Assembly: GCF_029688925.1 (NCBI RefSeq)
Contig: NZ_JARUKY010000027.1
Span: 1-60,443, forward strand
Direction: 5' to 3'
Length of the DNA stretch: 60,443 nucleotides
DNA from: Evansella sp. AB-P1
Lineage (GTDB): Bacteria; Bacillota; Bacilli; Bacillales; Salisediminibacteriaceae
Shown: positions 8,268 through 17,361 of the stretch, piece by piece
How positions within the stretch are numbered: position 1 is the first letter of the stretch
Layout: each line of letters starts with the position of its first letter
The notes under the pieces: generated by a model
Told to the model about the DNA's origin: nothing
The model's input: only the letters and a program-made list of their open reading frames with translations
Database searches by the model: none
Translations under genes and position numbers: made by a program

Positions 8268-10196
8268 ATGGTTAAAAGAATGACGAATGTTATGTTGAGC
8301 TTTCTATTAATATTTGCTTTGTTTTCAGGAAGCTTTCAGACTACAGTTTTTGCAGATGCAGAAGGAGAAATTGGAACACTTACCATTATTGGAGAGGATG
8401 GAAATTTCCTTCTTGAACCAACAGAGTATGACTATGAAGAGGGAGATACTGCTTTTGATGTACTAGTAAATGTAGTAGGAGAAGAAAATATAGAGTATGA
8501 ACAATCCTCCTACGGAAAATTCATTCAAGGGATTAATGATTTAGTAGGAGATGGAGTTAGTAGTTACTGGTCATTTTATATTAATGGTATCGGTTCTCAA
8601 GTTGGAGCTGATAGCTATGAAGTTTATGAAGGGGATAATTTAACCTTCCGTTTTATGGATGAAAATGTTCCTCAAGATCCTTCAGTAGATCTTATGGTTG
8701 TTGGTGATGAAGGGACAATTAAAGAAACCCAGTGGCCAGTTAATTTCTATGCTGAAGAAGAACCTACGGCTTTTGATTTACTAAAAGTCGTTATGGGAAA
8801 TGAGAATGTTGATTACAGTATTCATCCTCAATGGGGTCTTTCTTTAGATGGTATAGCAGGAATACCTGTAGAAGACCCTTATTGGTGGGCCTTCTATGTT
8901 AATGATGAACAGGCAAATGTTGGTTCTGGAAGCTATAAGCTTCTATCTGGAGATGAAATCCTATTTAATTATGAATCCTGGGCTCCTGTAGAGGATGACA
9001 ACGAAGCTCCTGATGAGGATGAAACGGATGAACAAAATGGTGAATCAAACGGTAATGATGACAGTACCACTGATGACTACTATGATGTTGAAGCACTATC
9101 AGCTGCAGTCCAACAAGCAATTCAATACGTATTAGGAAACGCCATTGGTGAATGGGAGGCTATCGCTTTAAAGCAGGCTGGAGAAGATATTCCATTATCC
9201 TACCTAGAAAACGTGAAGGAAGCTGTCAAAGATGCTGAAGGACAGTTCCGAAATATTACAGATACAGAACGTTATGTGTTAGGAATAGTCGCTGCAGGAG
9301 GAGATCCAACAGCGTTTCAAGGCTATAACTTAGTGGAAGCTATTTATAATGGAGATAACATGACACGACAAGGACTTAACGGTGTCATTTACGGATTAAT
9401 TGCATTGGATAGTGCAAATTTTGAAGTTCCCGAAAATGCTGTTTGGAGCAGAGAGGCCCTTATTGAACACTTACTGGATGCTCAAAATAATGATGGTGGT
9501 TGGGAATGGAGTGGTGGCTCCACAAGTGATTTAGATACGACAGCAATGGTTTTAGCTGCATTGGCTCCATACCAAAGTGATGAAACGGTATCTGAAGCAG
9601 TTGACAAAGGAATAAACTATTTGTCGGAAAGCTACCATGCTGGAAAAATTGACAACAGTTCAACTGCAGCCCAAACGGTAATTGCTTTATCCGCATTAGG
9701 AATGGATGCAAATGGTACATCCTTTACAAGAAATGAAACGAGTTTAATAGAATTCCTACTAAGCTTCCAAAATGAAGATGGTGGATTTTACTGGAAGGAT
9801 GAAGCACCTAGTGATTCCTTTTCAACAGAACAAGCCTTCCGCGGTATCGTTGCTTACCAATTATTTGTTCAAGGGAATGCATCATTATATCGTTTAGCTG
9901 ACGAAGCTCCAGTTTCGACTGAGGAAGAGAATAATGCTGAGACAGATAATGACGAAAATGAAGAAGAAAAAGAAGAAAAAGAAGAAAAAGAAGAGAAAGA
10001 AACGAATAAGGACGAAGCTACTGGAATTGATTCTGATTCTGAATCAAGCAATCAACAATTAGAGAAAAATGAAGAAGGGGATCTTTTGCCAAATACGGCA
10101 ACAAACCAGTTTACTCTTCTTTTAATAGGACTTCTACTTTTATTATGTGGAATAGCTTTTTATGTAATAGAGAGAAGAAAAAGATTAATCAATTAG
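8268..10196 (+). CDS. LPNTA-anchored transcobalamin-like surface protein (2x DUF4430 + alpha/alpha barrel)
   Basis: A 642-residue exported protein: signal peptide (about 1-29), DUF4430 beta domain 1 (about 35-125, with SYWSFYINGIGSQVG), DUF4430 domain 2 (about 138-238, with YWWAFYVNDEQANVG), an acidic linker, an alpha/alpha barrel of the prenyltransferase/squalene-cyclase-like fold (about 275-540) with repeats QNNDGGWEWSGG, LDTTAMVLAAL, TAAQTVIALSALG and QNEDGGF, a Glu/Lys linker, then LPNTA at 607-611, a TM helix and RRKR. DUF4430 is the fold of the C-terminal domain of transcobalamin and intrinsic factor, and their N-terminal domain is an alpha/alpha barrel, so both halves of the animal B12 carriers are present here in reverse order. 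With the riboswitch directly upstream and an ECF transporter downstream, a role in B12 or corrinoid capture at the wall is a strong inference. AAGGAGAG precedes the ATG. Confidence 0.85.
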   Translation: MVKRMTNVMLSFLLIFALFSGSFQTTVFADAEGEIGTLTIIGEDGNFLLEPTEYDYEEGDTAFDVLVNVVGEENIEYEQSSYGKFIQGINDLVGDGVSSYWSFYINGIGSQVGADSYEVYEGDNLTFRFMDENVPQDPSVDLMVVGDEGTIKETQWPVNFYAEEEPTAFDLLKVVMGNENVDYSIHPQWGLSLDGIAGIPVEDPYWWAFYVNDEQANVGSGSYKLLSGDEILFNYESWAPVEDDNEAPDEDETDEQNGESNGNDDSTTDDYYDVEALSAAVQQAIQYVLGNAIGEWEAIALKQAGEDIPLSYLENVKEAVKDAEGQFRNITDTERYVLGIVAAGGDPTAFQGYNLVEAIYNGDNMTRQGLNGVIYGLIALDSANFEVPENAVWSREALIEHLLDAQNNDGGWEWSGGSTSDLDTTAMVLAALAPYQSDETVSEAVDKGINYLSESYHAGKIDNSSTAAQTVIALSALGMDANGTSFTRNETSLIEFLLSFQNEDGGFYWKDEAPSDSFSTEQAFRGIVAYQLFVQGNASLYRLADEAPVSTEEENNAETDNDENEEEKEEKEEKEEKETNKDEATGIDSDSESSNQQLEKNEEGDLLPNTATNQFTLLLIGLLLLLCGIAFYVIERRKRLIN

Positions 10197-10216
10197 ATCG
10201 AATGAAAATCGATTGC

Positions 10217-10245
10217 TCCCTCTTGTATTTAATATACAAGGGGGA
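10217..10245 (+). terminator. intercistronic hairpin between surface protein and lipoprotein
   Basis: A 12-bp stem (10217-10228 with 10234-10245) with a short loop. The T tract after it is weak (ACTCGTATTTTC), so it may be a partial terminator or an RNA-processing/stability hairpin that sets different levels of wall protein and transporter. Confidence 0.5.
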
Positions 10246-10281
10246 ACTCGTATTTTCATGAAAAAGTGAAGGAGGATAAAG

Positions 10282-11157
10282 ATGAAGGGAAGAATCTTCA
10301 ACGGAATTACTGTTTTGTTCTCCATATTACTTATCTTAAGTTTACTTGGCTGTGGAACAGGAAATAATTCTGTTTCCTTAGGAAATGAAAATAACGTAAG
10401 TAATGAAGTAGAGGAAGCTTTTGATAATGATCAGTCGAGTGAAGAAGAGGAAAATGATTCAGATGTATTGTCAAATGAGAATGAAGAGAAGGAGGAAGGT
10501 GCTGATACAGATGCGTCTCCATCAGATGATACTGTATCAGAGGTGAAGGAAGAAAAGGGAGAAGTCTCTCCACCTTCGTCCTCGCAAAAGGAGGCAGAAA
10601 AAGAAAAGAATCCTCCATCCTCTATCTCCAATGAGAACAAAAATAAGATAGACACATCAAGCAATAATAATTCAAGTGCAAAGGAAGAGACTACGAAAGA
10701 AAAACAATCCACTTCTTCCTCATCTTCTGAACAGACAAAAGAGAAGGATAATACTAAGGATAATAAGGAATCAAGGGACACTAGTAAGACGGAAACGAAG
10801 GAAGAGACAAAGACACCTGACCCAACAGTCACGATAGTTGTAAAAGGACCGAAAGAAGTTGGAACGATTATTAATAGGTCTACCGTTACTATCAGTGATG
10901 GAGATACTGTACTTGATGTCTTATTAAATGTAGCAGGGCAACAGAATCCTTCCATTCATGTTGACTATAGTGGAAGAGGTGCCATGGCCTACGTTCATGG
11001 TATTGATAACTATTATGAGTTAGATTATGGCCCACGGAGTGGTTGGATTGGAAAGATAAATGGAAATGATCTAACAAAAAGTGCTGGTGCAACGTCTGTA
11101 AAGGATGGAGATCATGTGGAATGGCTTTATATGGAAGATTTTATGGGAGATAGCTAA
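10282..11157 (+). CDS. DUF4430 lipoprotein of the B12 uptake operon
   Basis: A 291-residue lipoprotein. The signal peptide ends in the lipobox LLGC (Cys about 24). A long low-complexity stretch rich in Ser, Glu, Lys and Asn (about 30-180) acts as a spacer through the wall. The C-terminal domain (about 183-291) is DUF4430, with VTISDGDTVLDVLLNVAGQQ, the SGRGAMAYVHGI region, SGWIGKINGND and the end GDHVEWLYMED. It shares only this beta domain with the anchored protein upstream; there is no barrel. It sits two bases before the ECF T gene. The likely role, by inference, is membrane-side receptor handing corrinoid to the transporter. GGAGGATAAAG precedes the ATG. Confidence 0.85.
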   Translation: MKGRIFNGITVLFSILLILSLLGCGTGNNSVSLGNENNVSNEVEEAFDNDQSSEEEENDSDVLSNENEEKEEGADTDASPSDDTVSEVKEEKGEVSPPSSSQKEAEKEKNPPSSISNENKNKIDTSSNNNSSAKEETTKEKQSTSSSSSEQTKEKDNTKDNKESRDTSKTETKEETKTPDPTVTIVVKGPKEVGTIINRSTVTISDGDTVLDVLLNVAGQQNPSIHVDYSGRGAMAYVHGIDNYYELDYGPRSGWIGKINGNDLTKSAGATSVKDGDHVEWLYMEDFMGDS

Positions 11158-11159
11158 TC

Positions 11160-12038
11160 ATGATTCAACGGTTTGATCAACTTCATCCTTTTGTATCCTT
11201 TTTTTATTATTTTGGGGCCATAGTATTGCTCATGCTTTTACAGCATCCGATAAGTTTAAGTTTCGCCTTTCTTATTATTGTTTCTATTCATATTGCTTAT
11301 GATAAATGTAAAAGCTTACGACAGTGGGTTCCTTTTATTTTTATTACGGGTCTATTCATTCTTTTATTAAATCCAATATTCAATGAGAGAGGAAGGCATG
11401 TAGTAGTTGAAATTTTAGGTCATCGTGTAACATTAGAGGCATTGGTTTATGGTGGGATGACAGGTTTGACGATCATGGGGATTATTGCATTATTTGTATC
11501 GTATAACGAAGTGATGACACCAAATAAGCTTCTATTTTTATTCTCAAAAATAATGCCGCAGTTTGCCGTTTTGTTAATGCTAACATTAAGATTTATTCCT
11601 TTAATGAAGAGGAGACTTGATGATATTTCTACAATACAACAAAGTAAAGGAATTACAGTAGTTGAAGGTCCATGGAAAAACAAGGTGAAAAACGGGTTAA
11701 TGTACGTCCAAGTTCTATTAACCTACTCGTTAGAAGAAGCAATTCAAACGGCAGATTCTATGAAAAGTAGAGAATATGGAAAACATAAAAGATCATCATA
11801 TGAATATTTTCGATTTAGGTCAATGGATGTCTTTGCAATTATTCTTCTTTGTAGTTTTCTTGTTATAAGTATTGTCGGACGTATGAATGGACATGTATAT
11901 TTAAATGTTTATCCAGTGATGGATTCTATGTATATGACCAGTTTAGATATGACGTTCTTATTATTATTTTGCTTATATTTAGCTTTTCCAATTTTAGTAC
12001 AGGTAGGAGGGTATATTCGATGGCATTTATTGAATTGA
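11160..12038 (+). CDS. ECF transporter T component (CbiQ/EcfT family)
   Basis: The scaffold membrane subunit of an energy-coupling factor importer, 292 residues, with about six TM helices. The coupling-helix region is visible: LTLRFIPLMKRRLDDI, then QQSKGI and later AIQTADSMKSREYG; these correspond to the two short Ala-Arg-Gly-type motifs that dock on the ATPases, here in the variant forms SKG and SRE. It begins two bases after the lipoprotein stop and overlaps the ATPase gene start by 19 bases, so these genes are translated from one transcript under the cobalamin riboswitch. Confidence 0.88.
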   Translation: MIQRFDQLHPFVSFFYYFGAIVLLMLLQHPISLSFAFLIIVSIHIAYDKCKSLRQWVPFIFITGLFILLLNPIFNERGRHVVVEILGHRVTLEALVYGGMTGLTIMGIIALFVSYNEVMTPNKLLFLFSKIMPQFAVLLMLTLRFIPLMKRRLDDISTIQQSKGITVVEGPWKNKVKNGLMYVQVLLTYSLEEAIQTADSMKSREYGKHKRSSYEYFRFRSMDVFAIILLCSFLVISIVGRMNGHVYLNVYPVMDSMYMTSLDMTFLLLFCLYLAFPILVQVGGYIRWHLLN

Positions 12039-13660
12039 AAAACGTAACATTTACATATCCAAATACCTCTTCCCCAGCTTTGGATAAGCTATCATTAAAA
12101 GTAAATAAAGGCCAGTTTGTTATTTTGTTTGGCCCTTCTGGTTGTGGTAAAAGTACGTTGTTACGTCTACTGAAAAATAATATTCAGCCACATGGGAAGC
12201 TTTCAGGTGAGATTTATATGAATAATCAGTTGCTGATTGATGAAGATGCTACAGAAAGAGAGATAGGATTTGTTTTTCAAGACCCAGAAAACCAAGTAGT
12301 TGCCGATGATGTCCTGCATGAGTTAGTCTTTGGTATGGAGAATATAGGACTAACGGCAAATGAAATGAGAAATAGACTAGCAGAAATGGTTCATTTCATG
12401 GGATTTCAAGCATTATTGAATCGAAAAACACACGAGCTTTCTGGAGGACAGAAGCAGCAGGTAAATCTTGCTTCTGTCCTTCTTATGCAACCAAATGTAT
12501 TGTTACTAGATGAACCAACAGCTCAACTAGATCCTGTAAGTAGTCGAGATTTCTTGTCAATGCTCGTCCGTTTAAATGAGGAATTTGGAATGACAATTAT
12601 TATGGCTGAACATCGTTTAGAAGAAATCATTCCTATTGCAGATAAAATAGTTATGATGGAAAAAGGAAGCATTGCTATTGAAGGTAGTCCAAGAAAGGCG
12701 TTGCATCATATATGGTGTCACGGAGAAAAAGCATACATTCCATCTATCCCTTCTTTTTATATGCGGTCATTAAAGGAGACGGGGCATACACAAATACCAC
12801 TGACGGTAAAAGAGGGGAGAACCTGGTTACAGGAGCACAAGATTCCAAAGGTAAATAACGAGCTTGCATCTATTAGTGTAGATAGTAAAGAGATAATTAA
12901 AGTTAAAAACGTCTATTATCAATATGATAAAAAGGAAGCTGCCATTTTAAGGGACATGAATTTCTCATTAAAAAAAGGGGAACTATACGCCCTTTTAGGT
13001 GGTAATGGATCAGGAAAAACTACATTTTTAAAGCTTTTAAGTGGAATTTATAAACCACAACAAGGTTCCATTACTCTTCATAATAAAAAGATGAAATCAT
13101 GGAAAAGGCAGGATCTTGTACAACGCATAGGATATTTACCACAAAACCCGAAATTATTCTTTCTTCAGGATACGTTAGAAAAGGAAGTGCGGCAAACGAT
13201 AGAACAATGGAACGTATCGAAGAAAGCGGCAGATGCAATACTCTATTCGTTAGGAATTTACCATTTATGTGAAAAGCATCCTTATGATTTAAGCGGAGGA
13301 GAACTCCAAAAAGGAGCATTAGCCTGTTTATTACTACGAAAGCCAGAGGTCCTTCTATTAGACGAACCAACAAAGGGACTGGATCCAGTATCGAAAGAGA
13401 AATTAGCTTCTATTTTAATAAACTTGACTAAAGAAGGCATAACAATCTTTATGACCTCTCATGATGTGGAGTTTGTTGCAAAATATGCAACACGATGTGG
13501 AATGATGTTTGATGGAACGATTTCATCGGAAGATTTCCCGGGAAAATTCTTTCATGGAAACTTTTTTTATACAACGATGATACAGAGACTTTTTCGCGGA
13601 CTGTCTAACGAATTAGTGACAGAGGAGGAGGCAGTTCGAGCATGGAATCAAAAGGAATAA
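12020..13660 (+). CDS. ECF transporter ATPase, two ABC domains fused
   Basis: A cytoplasmic energy-coupling subunit of 546 residues with two ABC ATPase domains in one chain. Domain 1: Walker A GPSGCGKST, signature LSGGQKQQ, Walker B LLLDEPTAQLD, switch His in MAEHRLEE. Domain 2 (from about residue 305): GGNGSGKTT, LSGGELQKG, LLLDEPTKGLD, TSHDVEF. All catalytic residues look intact in both. The frame extends upstream to 11969, but TAGGAGGG at 12004-12011 is correctly placed for ATG 12020. Most ECF systems use two separate A proteins; the fusion marks a dedicated transporter. The gene overlaps the S-component gene by 19 bases. Confidence 0.9.
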   Translation: MAFIELKNVTFTYPNTSSPALDKLSLKVNKGQFVILFGPSGCGKSTLLRLLKNNIQPHGKLSGEIYMNNQLLIDEDATEREIGFVFQDPENQVVADDVLHELVFGMENIGLTANEMRNRLAEMVHFMGFQALLNRKTHELSGGQKQQVNLASVLLMQPNVLLLDEPTAQLDPVSSRDFLSMLVRLNEEFGMTIIMAEHRLEEIIPIADKIVMMEKGSIAIEGSPRKALHHIWCHGEKAYIPSIPSFYMRSLKETGHTQIPLTVKEGRTWLQEHKIPKVNNELASISVDSKEIIKVKNVYYQYDKKEAAILRDMNFSLKKGELYALLGGNGSGKTTFLKLLSGIYKPQQGSITLHNKKMKSWKRQDLVQRIGYLPQNPKLFFLQDTLEKEVRQTIEQWNVSKKAADAILYSLGIYHLCEKHPYDLSGGELQKGALACLLLRKPEVLLLDEPTKGLDPVSKEKLASILINLTKEGITIFMTSHDVEFVAKYATRCGMMFDGTISSEDFPGKFFHGNFFYTTMIQRLFRGLSNELVTEEEAVRAWNQKE

Positions 13661-14337
13661 TAAAAAACCTTATAATCATCCTTCTCATACCGTTGTTCAT
13701 TTTTTTATCCATACACTGGATTGAGCATTACTTATTGTTAAGTTTTGGGTTTGTTATTCTTGCTATTATTCTTTTTCTGCTACGGTTTGAAAAAAAGGTG
13801 ATGGAAGCTCGAGAAATCGTTTTATTGGCAGTATTAGCGGCTATTGCAGCTGTAAGTAGAATTCCATTTGCAAGCATTCCTAGTGTTCAACCAACAACCT
13901 TTGTCATCATGATGGCTGGTTTTGTTTTTGGAGCAGAGAGTGGTTTTATTATTGGCATCGTATCAGCACTAGCATCTAATATGATCTTAGGTCAAGGTCC
14001 GTGGACACCATGGCAAATGATTGCTTGGGGAATTGTTGGTTTTTCCGCAGGTCTCCTTCGAAAGCGTTCGTTTATGGGGAAAACTTGGGGGAAGGTATTA
14101 TTTGCAATTGTATCTGCCTTTGTATTTGGTTGGATTATGAACTTTTGGGGAGTCTTAGCTTTTACTGGTTCAGAGGGGCCTGTTGAGTTCCAAATTCTGA
14201 TTGCTTACTTTTTGGGAAGCGCATTATTTGATACTATTCATGCTATTTCAAATGTTTTTTTTCTTTTACTGTTCGGAGGTATTTGGATAAAAATATTGGA
14301 ACGATTCAAAACGAAGTATGGACTTTTAGAACGATAA
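13642..14337 (+). CDS. ECF transporter S component, predicted cobalamin specificity
   Basis: The substrate-binding membrane subunit, 231 residues. The core matches ECF S components (EAREIVLLAVLAAIAAVSR, then a Gly-rich GFVFGAESGFIIGIVSALAS and PWTPWQMIAWGIVGF), with six predicted helices. Two additional hydrophobic segments precede the core (about residues 8-48), making it longer than the usual 180-200 residues. Corrinoid specificity rests on context: cobalamin riboswitch, DUF4430 partners and similarity to predicted CbrT-like S proteins. AGGAGGAGG at 13624-13632 precedes the ATG inside the ATPase gene. Confidence 0.85.
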   Translation: MESKGIIKNLIIILLIPLFIFLSIHWIEHYLLLSFGFVILAIILFLLRFEKKVMEAREIVLLAVLAAIAAVSRIPFASIPSVQPTTFVIMMAGFVFGAESGFIIGIVSALASNMILGQGPWTPWQMIAWGIVGFSAGLLRKRSFMGKTWGKVLFAIVSAFVFGWIMNFWGVLAFTGSEGPVEFQILIAYFLGSALFDTIHAISNVFFLLLFGGIWIKILERFKTKYGLLER

Positions 14338-14362
14338 AAGTAGAAGATGCTGATTAGAAAAG

Positions 14363-14384
14363 AGGAGGCACAACATGGCCTCCT
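14363..14384. terminator. bidirectional terminator between B12 operon and lipoprotein gene
   Basis: AGGAGGC (14363-14369) pairs with GCCTCCT (14378-14384). The minus strand has the better T tract (CTTTTCT), so it chiefly serves the gene at 14411, but it also lies where the B12 operon should end. Confidence 0.6.
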
Positions 14385-14410
14385 TCTACATTCGTTCATT
14401 AAAGTAAGTG

Positions 14411-15289
14411 TTAATCTACAATGTTTTTTGCATAAACTGCTCCACCAAACAAATCCTGTACTTGCTGTGAATAATGAACAATTCCTACTAAACCTACTCC
14501 TTCTTCAAAATAGCGTAATTCTTCACGATCTTCGTAGTCTACTAATAATGCAAATACAATTGATTCATCCGTTTGAAGTGCATTTACGTGAGTATTTGTA
14601 ATTATCCCTTCATTCCAGCTTGTTCCTTCTTCTAAAGGAGCTTGTAATAGGACAAAATTCTTGTTACTATTCGTTACAGCGTAGTCAATGGCGTCATTCA
14701 TATTCCCGGCAGATAAAAAATCATCAATTTCATAATATTCTGTGTGCTCCTCATTTGCTTCAAAAAGGATAGTTGCTTGTTGATCATTTACTTCGTATAA
14801 GCGATAGAACCCCATCGAAGTAGAACCACCTGTTGCCAAATAGTAATCGTTTTGTGCACCAATAACTTCCACGAATTCTCCAAAACCATCAGGGACATTC
14901 CCACCAACGTTGTGAACGTACCCCACCTCCATAGGGAGATAGTTCAACACAGAAATACCATCATCAGCTTCATTCCCATCTGTTCCATTTTCGTTTGAAA
15001 TATCGGCATCATCCTCTAAGGTGCTGTCATTTGAATTTTCATTGTCAACACCTACTTCATTCTCTTCTGTTTCATTGTCATTTGCATCTTCATTTAATCC
15101 ATTATTATTAGAATCTTCGTCCGTACTGTCATTGTTGTTATTTTCATCATTTAATTCCTCGTCCTGGGTATTTTCGTTATTTGAATTTCCATTTATAGTA
15201 ATGTCTATTTCACAGCCTGTAATAAAAAGAAGGAGCATCATTAGGAATATCACACTTCTGAGTTTTAGAAATATTAAATTTTTAGTCAT
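14411..15289 (-). CDS. lipoprotein of unknown function, Asn/Asp/Glu-rich linker
   Basis: A 292-residue lipoprotein with lipobox FITGC (Cys about 26). Residues about 30-110 are low complexity (Asn, Asp, Glu) and act as a spacer. The C-terminal domain (about 112-292) is folded-looking, with Gly/Tyr/aromatic beta strands: MEVGYVHNVGG, GEFVEVIG, GFYRLYEVN, TEYYEIDDFLS and GVGLVGIVHY. I do not recognise the family. GGGGTGGA precedes the ATG. It faces the B12 operon convergently and is unlikely to be part of it. Confidence 0.75.
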   Translation of the reverse strand: MTKNLIFLKLRSVIFLMMLLLFITGCEIDITINGNSNNENTQDEELNDENNNNDSTDEDSNNNGLNEDANDNETEENEVGVDNENSNDSTLEDDADISNENGTDGNEADDGISVLNYLPMEVGYVHNVGGNVPDGFGEFVEVIGAQNDYYLATGGSTSMGFYRLYEVNDQQATILFEANEEHTEYYEIDDFLSAGNMNDAIDYAVTNSNKNFVLLQAPLEEGTSWNEGIITNTHVNALQTDESIVFALLVDYEDREELRYFEEGVGLVGIVHYSQQVQDLFGGAVYAKNIVD

Positions 15290-15402
15290 TCATCCACCCC
15301 ATTAGTTAATATTGATGAAAAGCATTTTCAATCTAAATATAGCAAATACAAGATGGAGATTATATTATACCTTCGTATTAATTTTGCCTTTTAACAAACG
15401 TT

Positions 15403-15707
15403 AGGGTAGACCCCAATACAAGTGAAGACTTGCACCATGAAGGATGAAAATTATTTCATAGTGAGTTCCTCCGTTACAGGTGACAGCTTTCACCACAGGC
15501 ATAAGTGCGACATCTGTTCATCCTTCACAGTGTCTTCTTTACCGTGGGGCACGGCCTCAACTTCCTATCACTTACTCGGTAAATGCTATGGGATTTTCGG
15601 CTCGTGCTGATTCCACTGGAGTCGCCGCCTTCCACTCCTGAATCGTTCTTATTTTCAGGGTAGACCACTATCCAAGTCGAACTTGTACCATGGAGGATGA
15701 AAATAAT
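15403..15707 (+). repeat. full-length structured intergenic repeat (A-B-A), copy R2
   Basis: Module A (15403-15455, AGGGTAGACC...GGATGAAAA), module B (about 15463-15640) and a second module A (15649-15707) whose outer ends TTATTTTCA and TGAAAATAA are perfect 9-bp inverted repeats. Module B includes CATAAGTGCGACATCTGTTC, ACCGTGGGGCACGGCCTCAA and the hairpin at 15564-15591 (degenerate in this copy). Two short frames in it are not genes. With the next entry it fills the 658-base gap upstream of nhaC. Confidence 0.8.
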
Positions 15708-15850
15708 CATCAAGGAGGTTCCTCCGTTACTGCTGAACGCTTTCCACGGGCAATGCTTCAGCCTCCACACCGCAGTCACGAAGAAACATATCTTGCTCTA
15801 CTTCATAGTGCTGAGGAGGCTTGGCAGGTCGTCCACGGTAAAGAATATAA
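15708..15850 (+). repeat. diverged B-like repeat segment adjoining R2
   Basis: It begins like module B (GTTCCTCCGTTACTGCTGAA) but then diverges (GCTTCAGCCTCCACACCGCA, GAGGAGGCTTGGCAGG). It looks like a second repeat type or a scrambled copy joined to R2. No coding frame with a ribosome binding site is present. Confidence 0.5.
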
Positions 15851-15947
15851 ACTACCTTCTTTTCTGTTATAATGATTAAAGATTTTTATTCTTATATACT
15901 CAACTTTTTTAACCCAGTATTAGGTAGAATGCACGGAGGATAACTAA

Positions 15948-17276
15948 ATGAATAAAGAAGCTTTTACTTTAAAAGAAGTTTTATTTATATTTTCAATTAC
16001 AATAATGTTTTTAATGATGGGGATTTCTTATGATATTCCTCTTTTTATTGCTATGCTTCCAGGGGTAATTGCCTTGTGGATTATAGGGATGAAACATCAA
16101 TATACCTTTCGGGAGTTAGTGAGCTTTTCTTGGAAGGGAATGGTTCGTAATCGTCATGTTGCATGGCTGCTCTTCTTTATTGGAGTCATTTTACCTACGT
16201 GGTATTATTCTGGAACGATTCATGACATAAATTCCCTCTTTTTGACTTTTATATCACCTACTTATTTTTTCACAATAGCTTTTTTAGTTACTGCATTGAT
16301 GTCAATGATTGTGGGCTCCACCATTGCAAGCTTAAGTATTGTTGGAGTACCAATGATGACAGCAGCGGAACAATTAGGACTACCGTCAGGGGTAGTTGCA
16401 GGAGCACTAGTATCAGGAGGGTTTGTGGGTGATAGAACATCACCAATTTCAAGTTCCTTTCAGCTTCTTCGTATGTCAGTAGAGATAGATAACCGTTTAC
16501 ATCTACGGGCAATCATTCCCACAATGCTGTGGGGAGTGGGAATAACTGCTATGTTATTTTTAGCCTTTGATATATTCGTTCCTAAGGGAGATATATCATT
16601 AAATAATGTAATATCTTTGGAAGACTTAAATTTATTTCAAATAACGGTCTCTCTGTTACCGCCTTTATCACTATTAATAATGATCTTACTTAAACAAGAA
16701 ATGAAGCTCTCTTTTTCTGTTGCTATTGGAATGGCAATTGTCATACTGCTCTTAAGAGGAGTTGATGCCGTAGAGTGGCTTCAAGGGCTTTTTACTGGTG
16801 TTGGGTCATTAAGTGGTGTACTGGATATGCTTCCTTTTGTTTTATTTATCCTAATCGTAGGTGCCTATTGCCAAATCATGGAGAATACGAACATCGTACA
16901 GCCCTTTGTTGAGAAATTTTTCTCAAATAAAACATCCTTAAAGAAAAACACAGCTCAGACCATTGGAATTGCTGCAGGAGTTTCTCTTATTTCACCTAAT
17001 CAATCCTTTCCTATTATTTTAACAGGTAGGACATTACTTCCACATTGGAAAGCTTACTTCTCAAAGGAGGATCTTGCACGAATACTTGCAGATTCTACTG
17101 TCGTTTTTGCAGGTCTAGTACCGTGGAGTTTGTTAGCAATTCTTTGTAGCACCATCATTGGAGTTCCTGTTTTAAATTATGCACCTTTTGCACTATTTTT
17201 GATTGTGCAGCCTTTTATTACTTGGTTATATTCTACGAGAGTAAAGAGGGATTATCTATTAGATAAAGCGGTATAA
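15948..17276 (+). CDS. nhaC: Na+/H+ antiporter, NhaC family
   Basis: A 442-residue protein with about 11-12 hydrophobic helices. Family marks are visible in the middle: TALMSMIVGSTIASLSIVGV, MMTAAEQLGLPSG, and VSGGFVGDRTSPISSSFQL, where the Asp and Ser/Thr run are typical of the NhaC transport core. It would exchange cytoplasmic Na+ for external protons, useful for pH and salt homeostasis. CGGAGGATAACTA precedes the ATG. The gene follows a long repeat region and is not in an operon with its neighbours. Related Na+-coupled exchangers (malate/lactate type) cannot be excluded. Confidence 0.85.
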   Translation: MNKEAFTLKEVLFIFSITIMFLMMGISYDIPLFIAMLPGVIALWIIGMKHQYTFRELVSFSWKGMVRNRHVAWLLFFIGVILPTWYYSGTIHDINSLFLTFISPTYFFTIAFLVTALMSMIVGSTIASLSIVGVPMMTAAEQLGLPSGVVAGALVSGGFVGDRTSPISSSFQLLRMSVEIDNRLHLRAIIPTMLWGVGITAMLFLAFDIFVPKGDISLNNVISLEDLNLFQITVSLLPPLSLLIMILLKQEMKLSFSVAIGMAIVILLLRGVDAVEWLQGLFTGVGSLSGVLDMLPFVLFILIVGAYCQIMENTNIVQPFVEKFFSNKTSLKKNTAQTIGIAAGVSLISPNQSFPIILTGRTLLPHWKAYFSKEDLARILADSTVVFAGLVPWSLLAILCSTIIGVPVLNYAPFALFLIVQPFITWLYSTRVKRDYLLDKAV

Positions 17277-17361
17277 GTTATATATTACCAAGAAAGTAGT
17301 AATTTATTTCATGGTAAAGTAGTAAGAAACAAGTGTTTTCGTAATAAAGGAGAAGGTAAAC

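Noticed and set aside
9869-10051. Ser/Phe-rich minus-strand frame
   Set aside because: Antisense of the Glu/Lys repeat linker of the surface protein.
14347-14601. 84-codon plus-strand frame
   Set aside because: Antisense to the lipoprotein gene and starting in the terminator; no ribosome binding site.
15422-15879. Short frames within the repeat region
   Set aside because: They arise from repeat sequence, lack ribosome binding sites and are not maintained in the other repeat copies.
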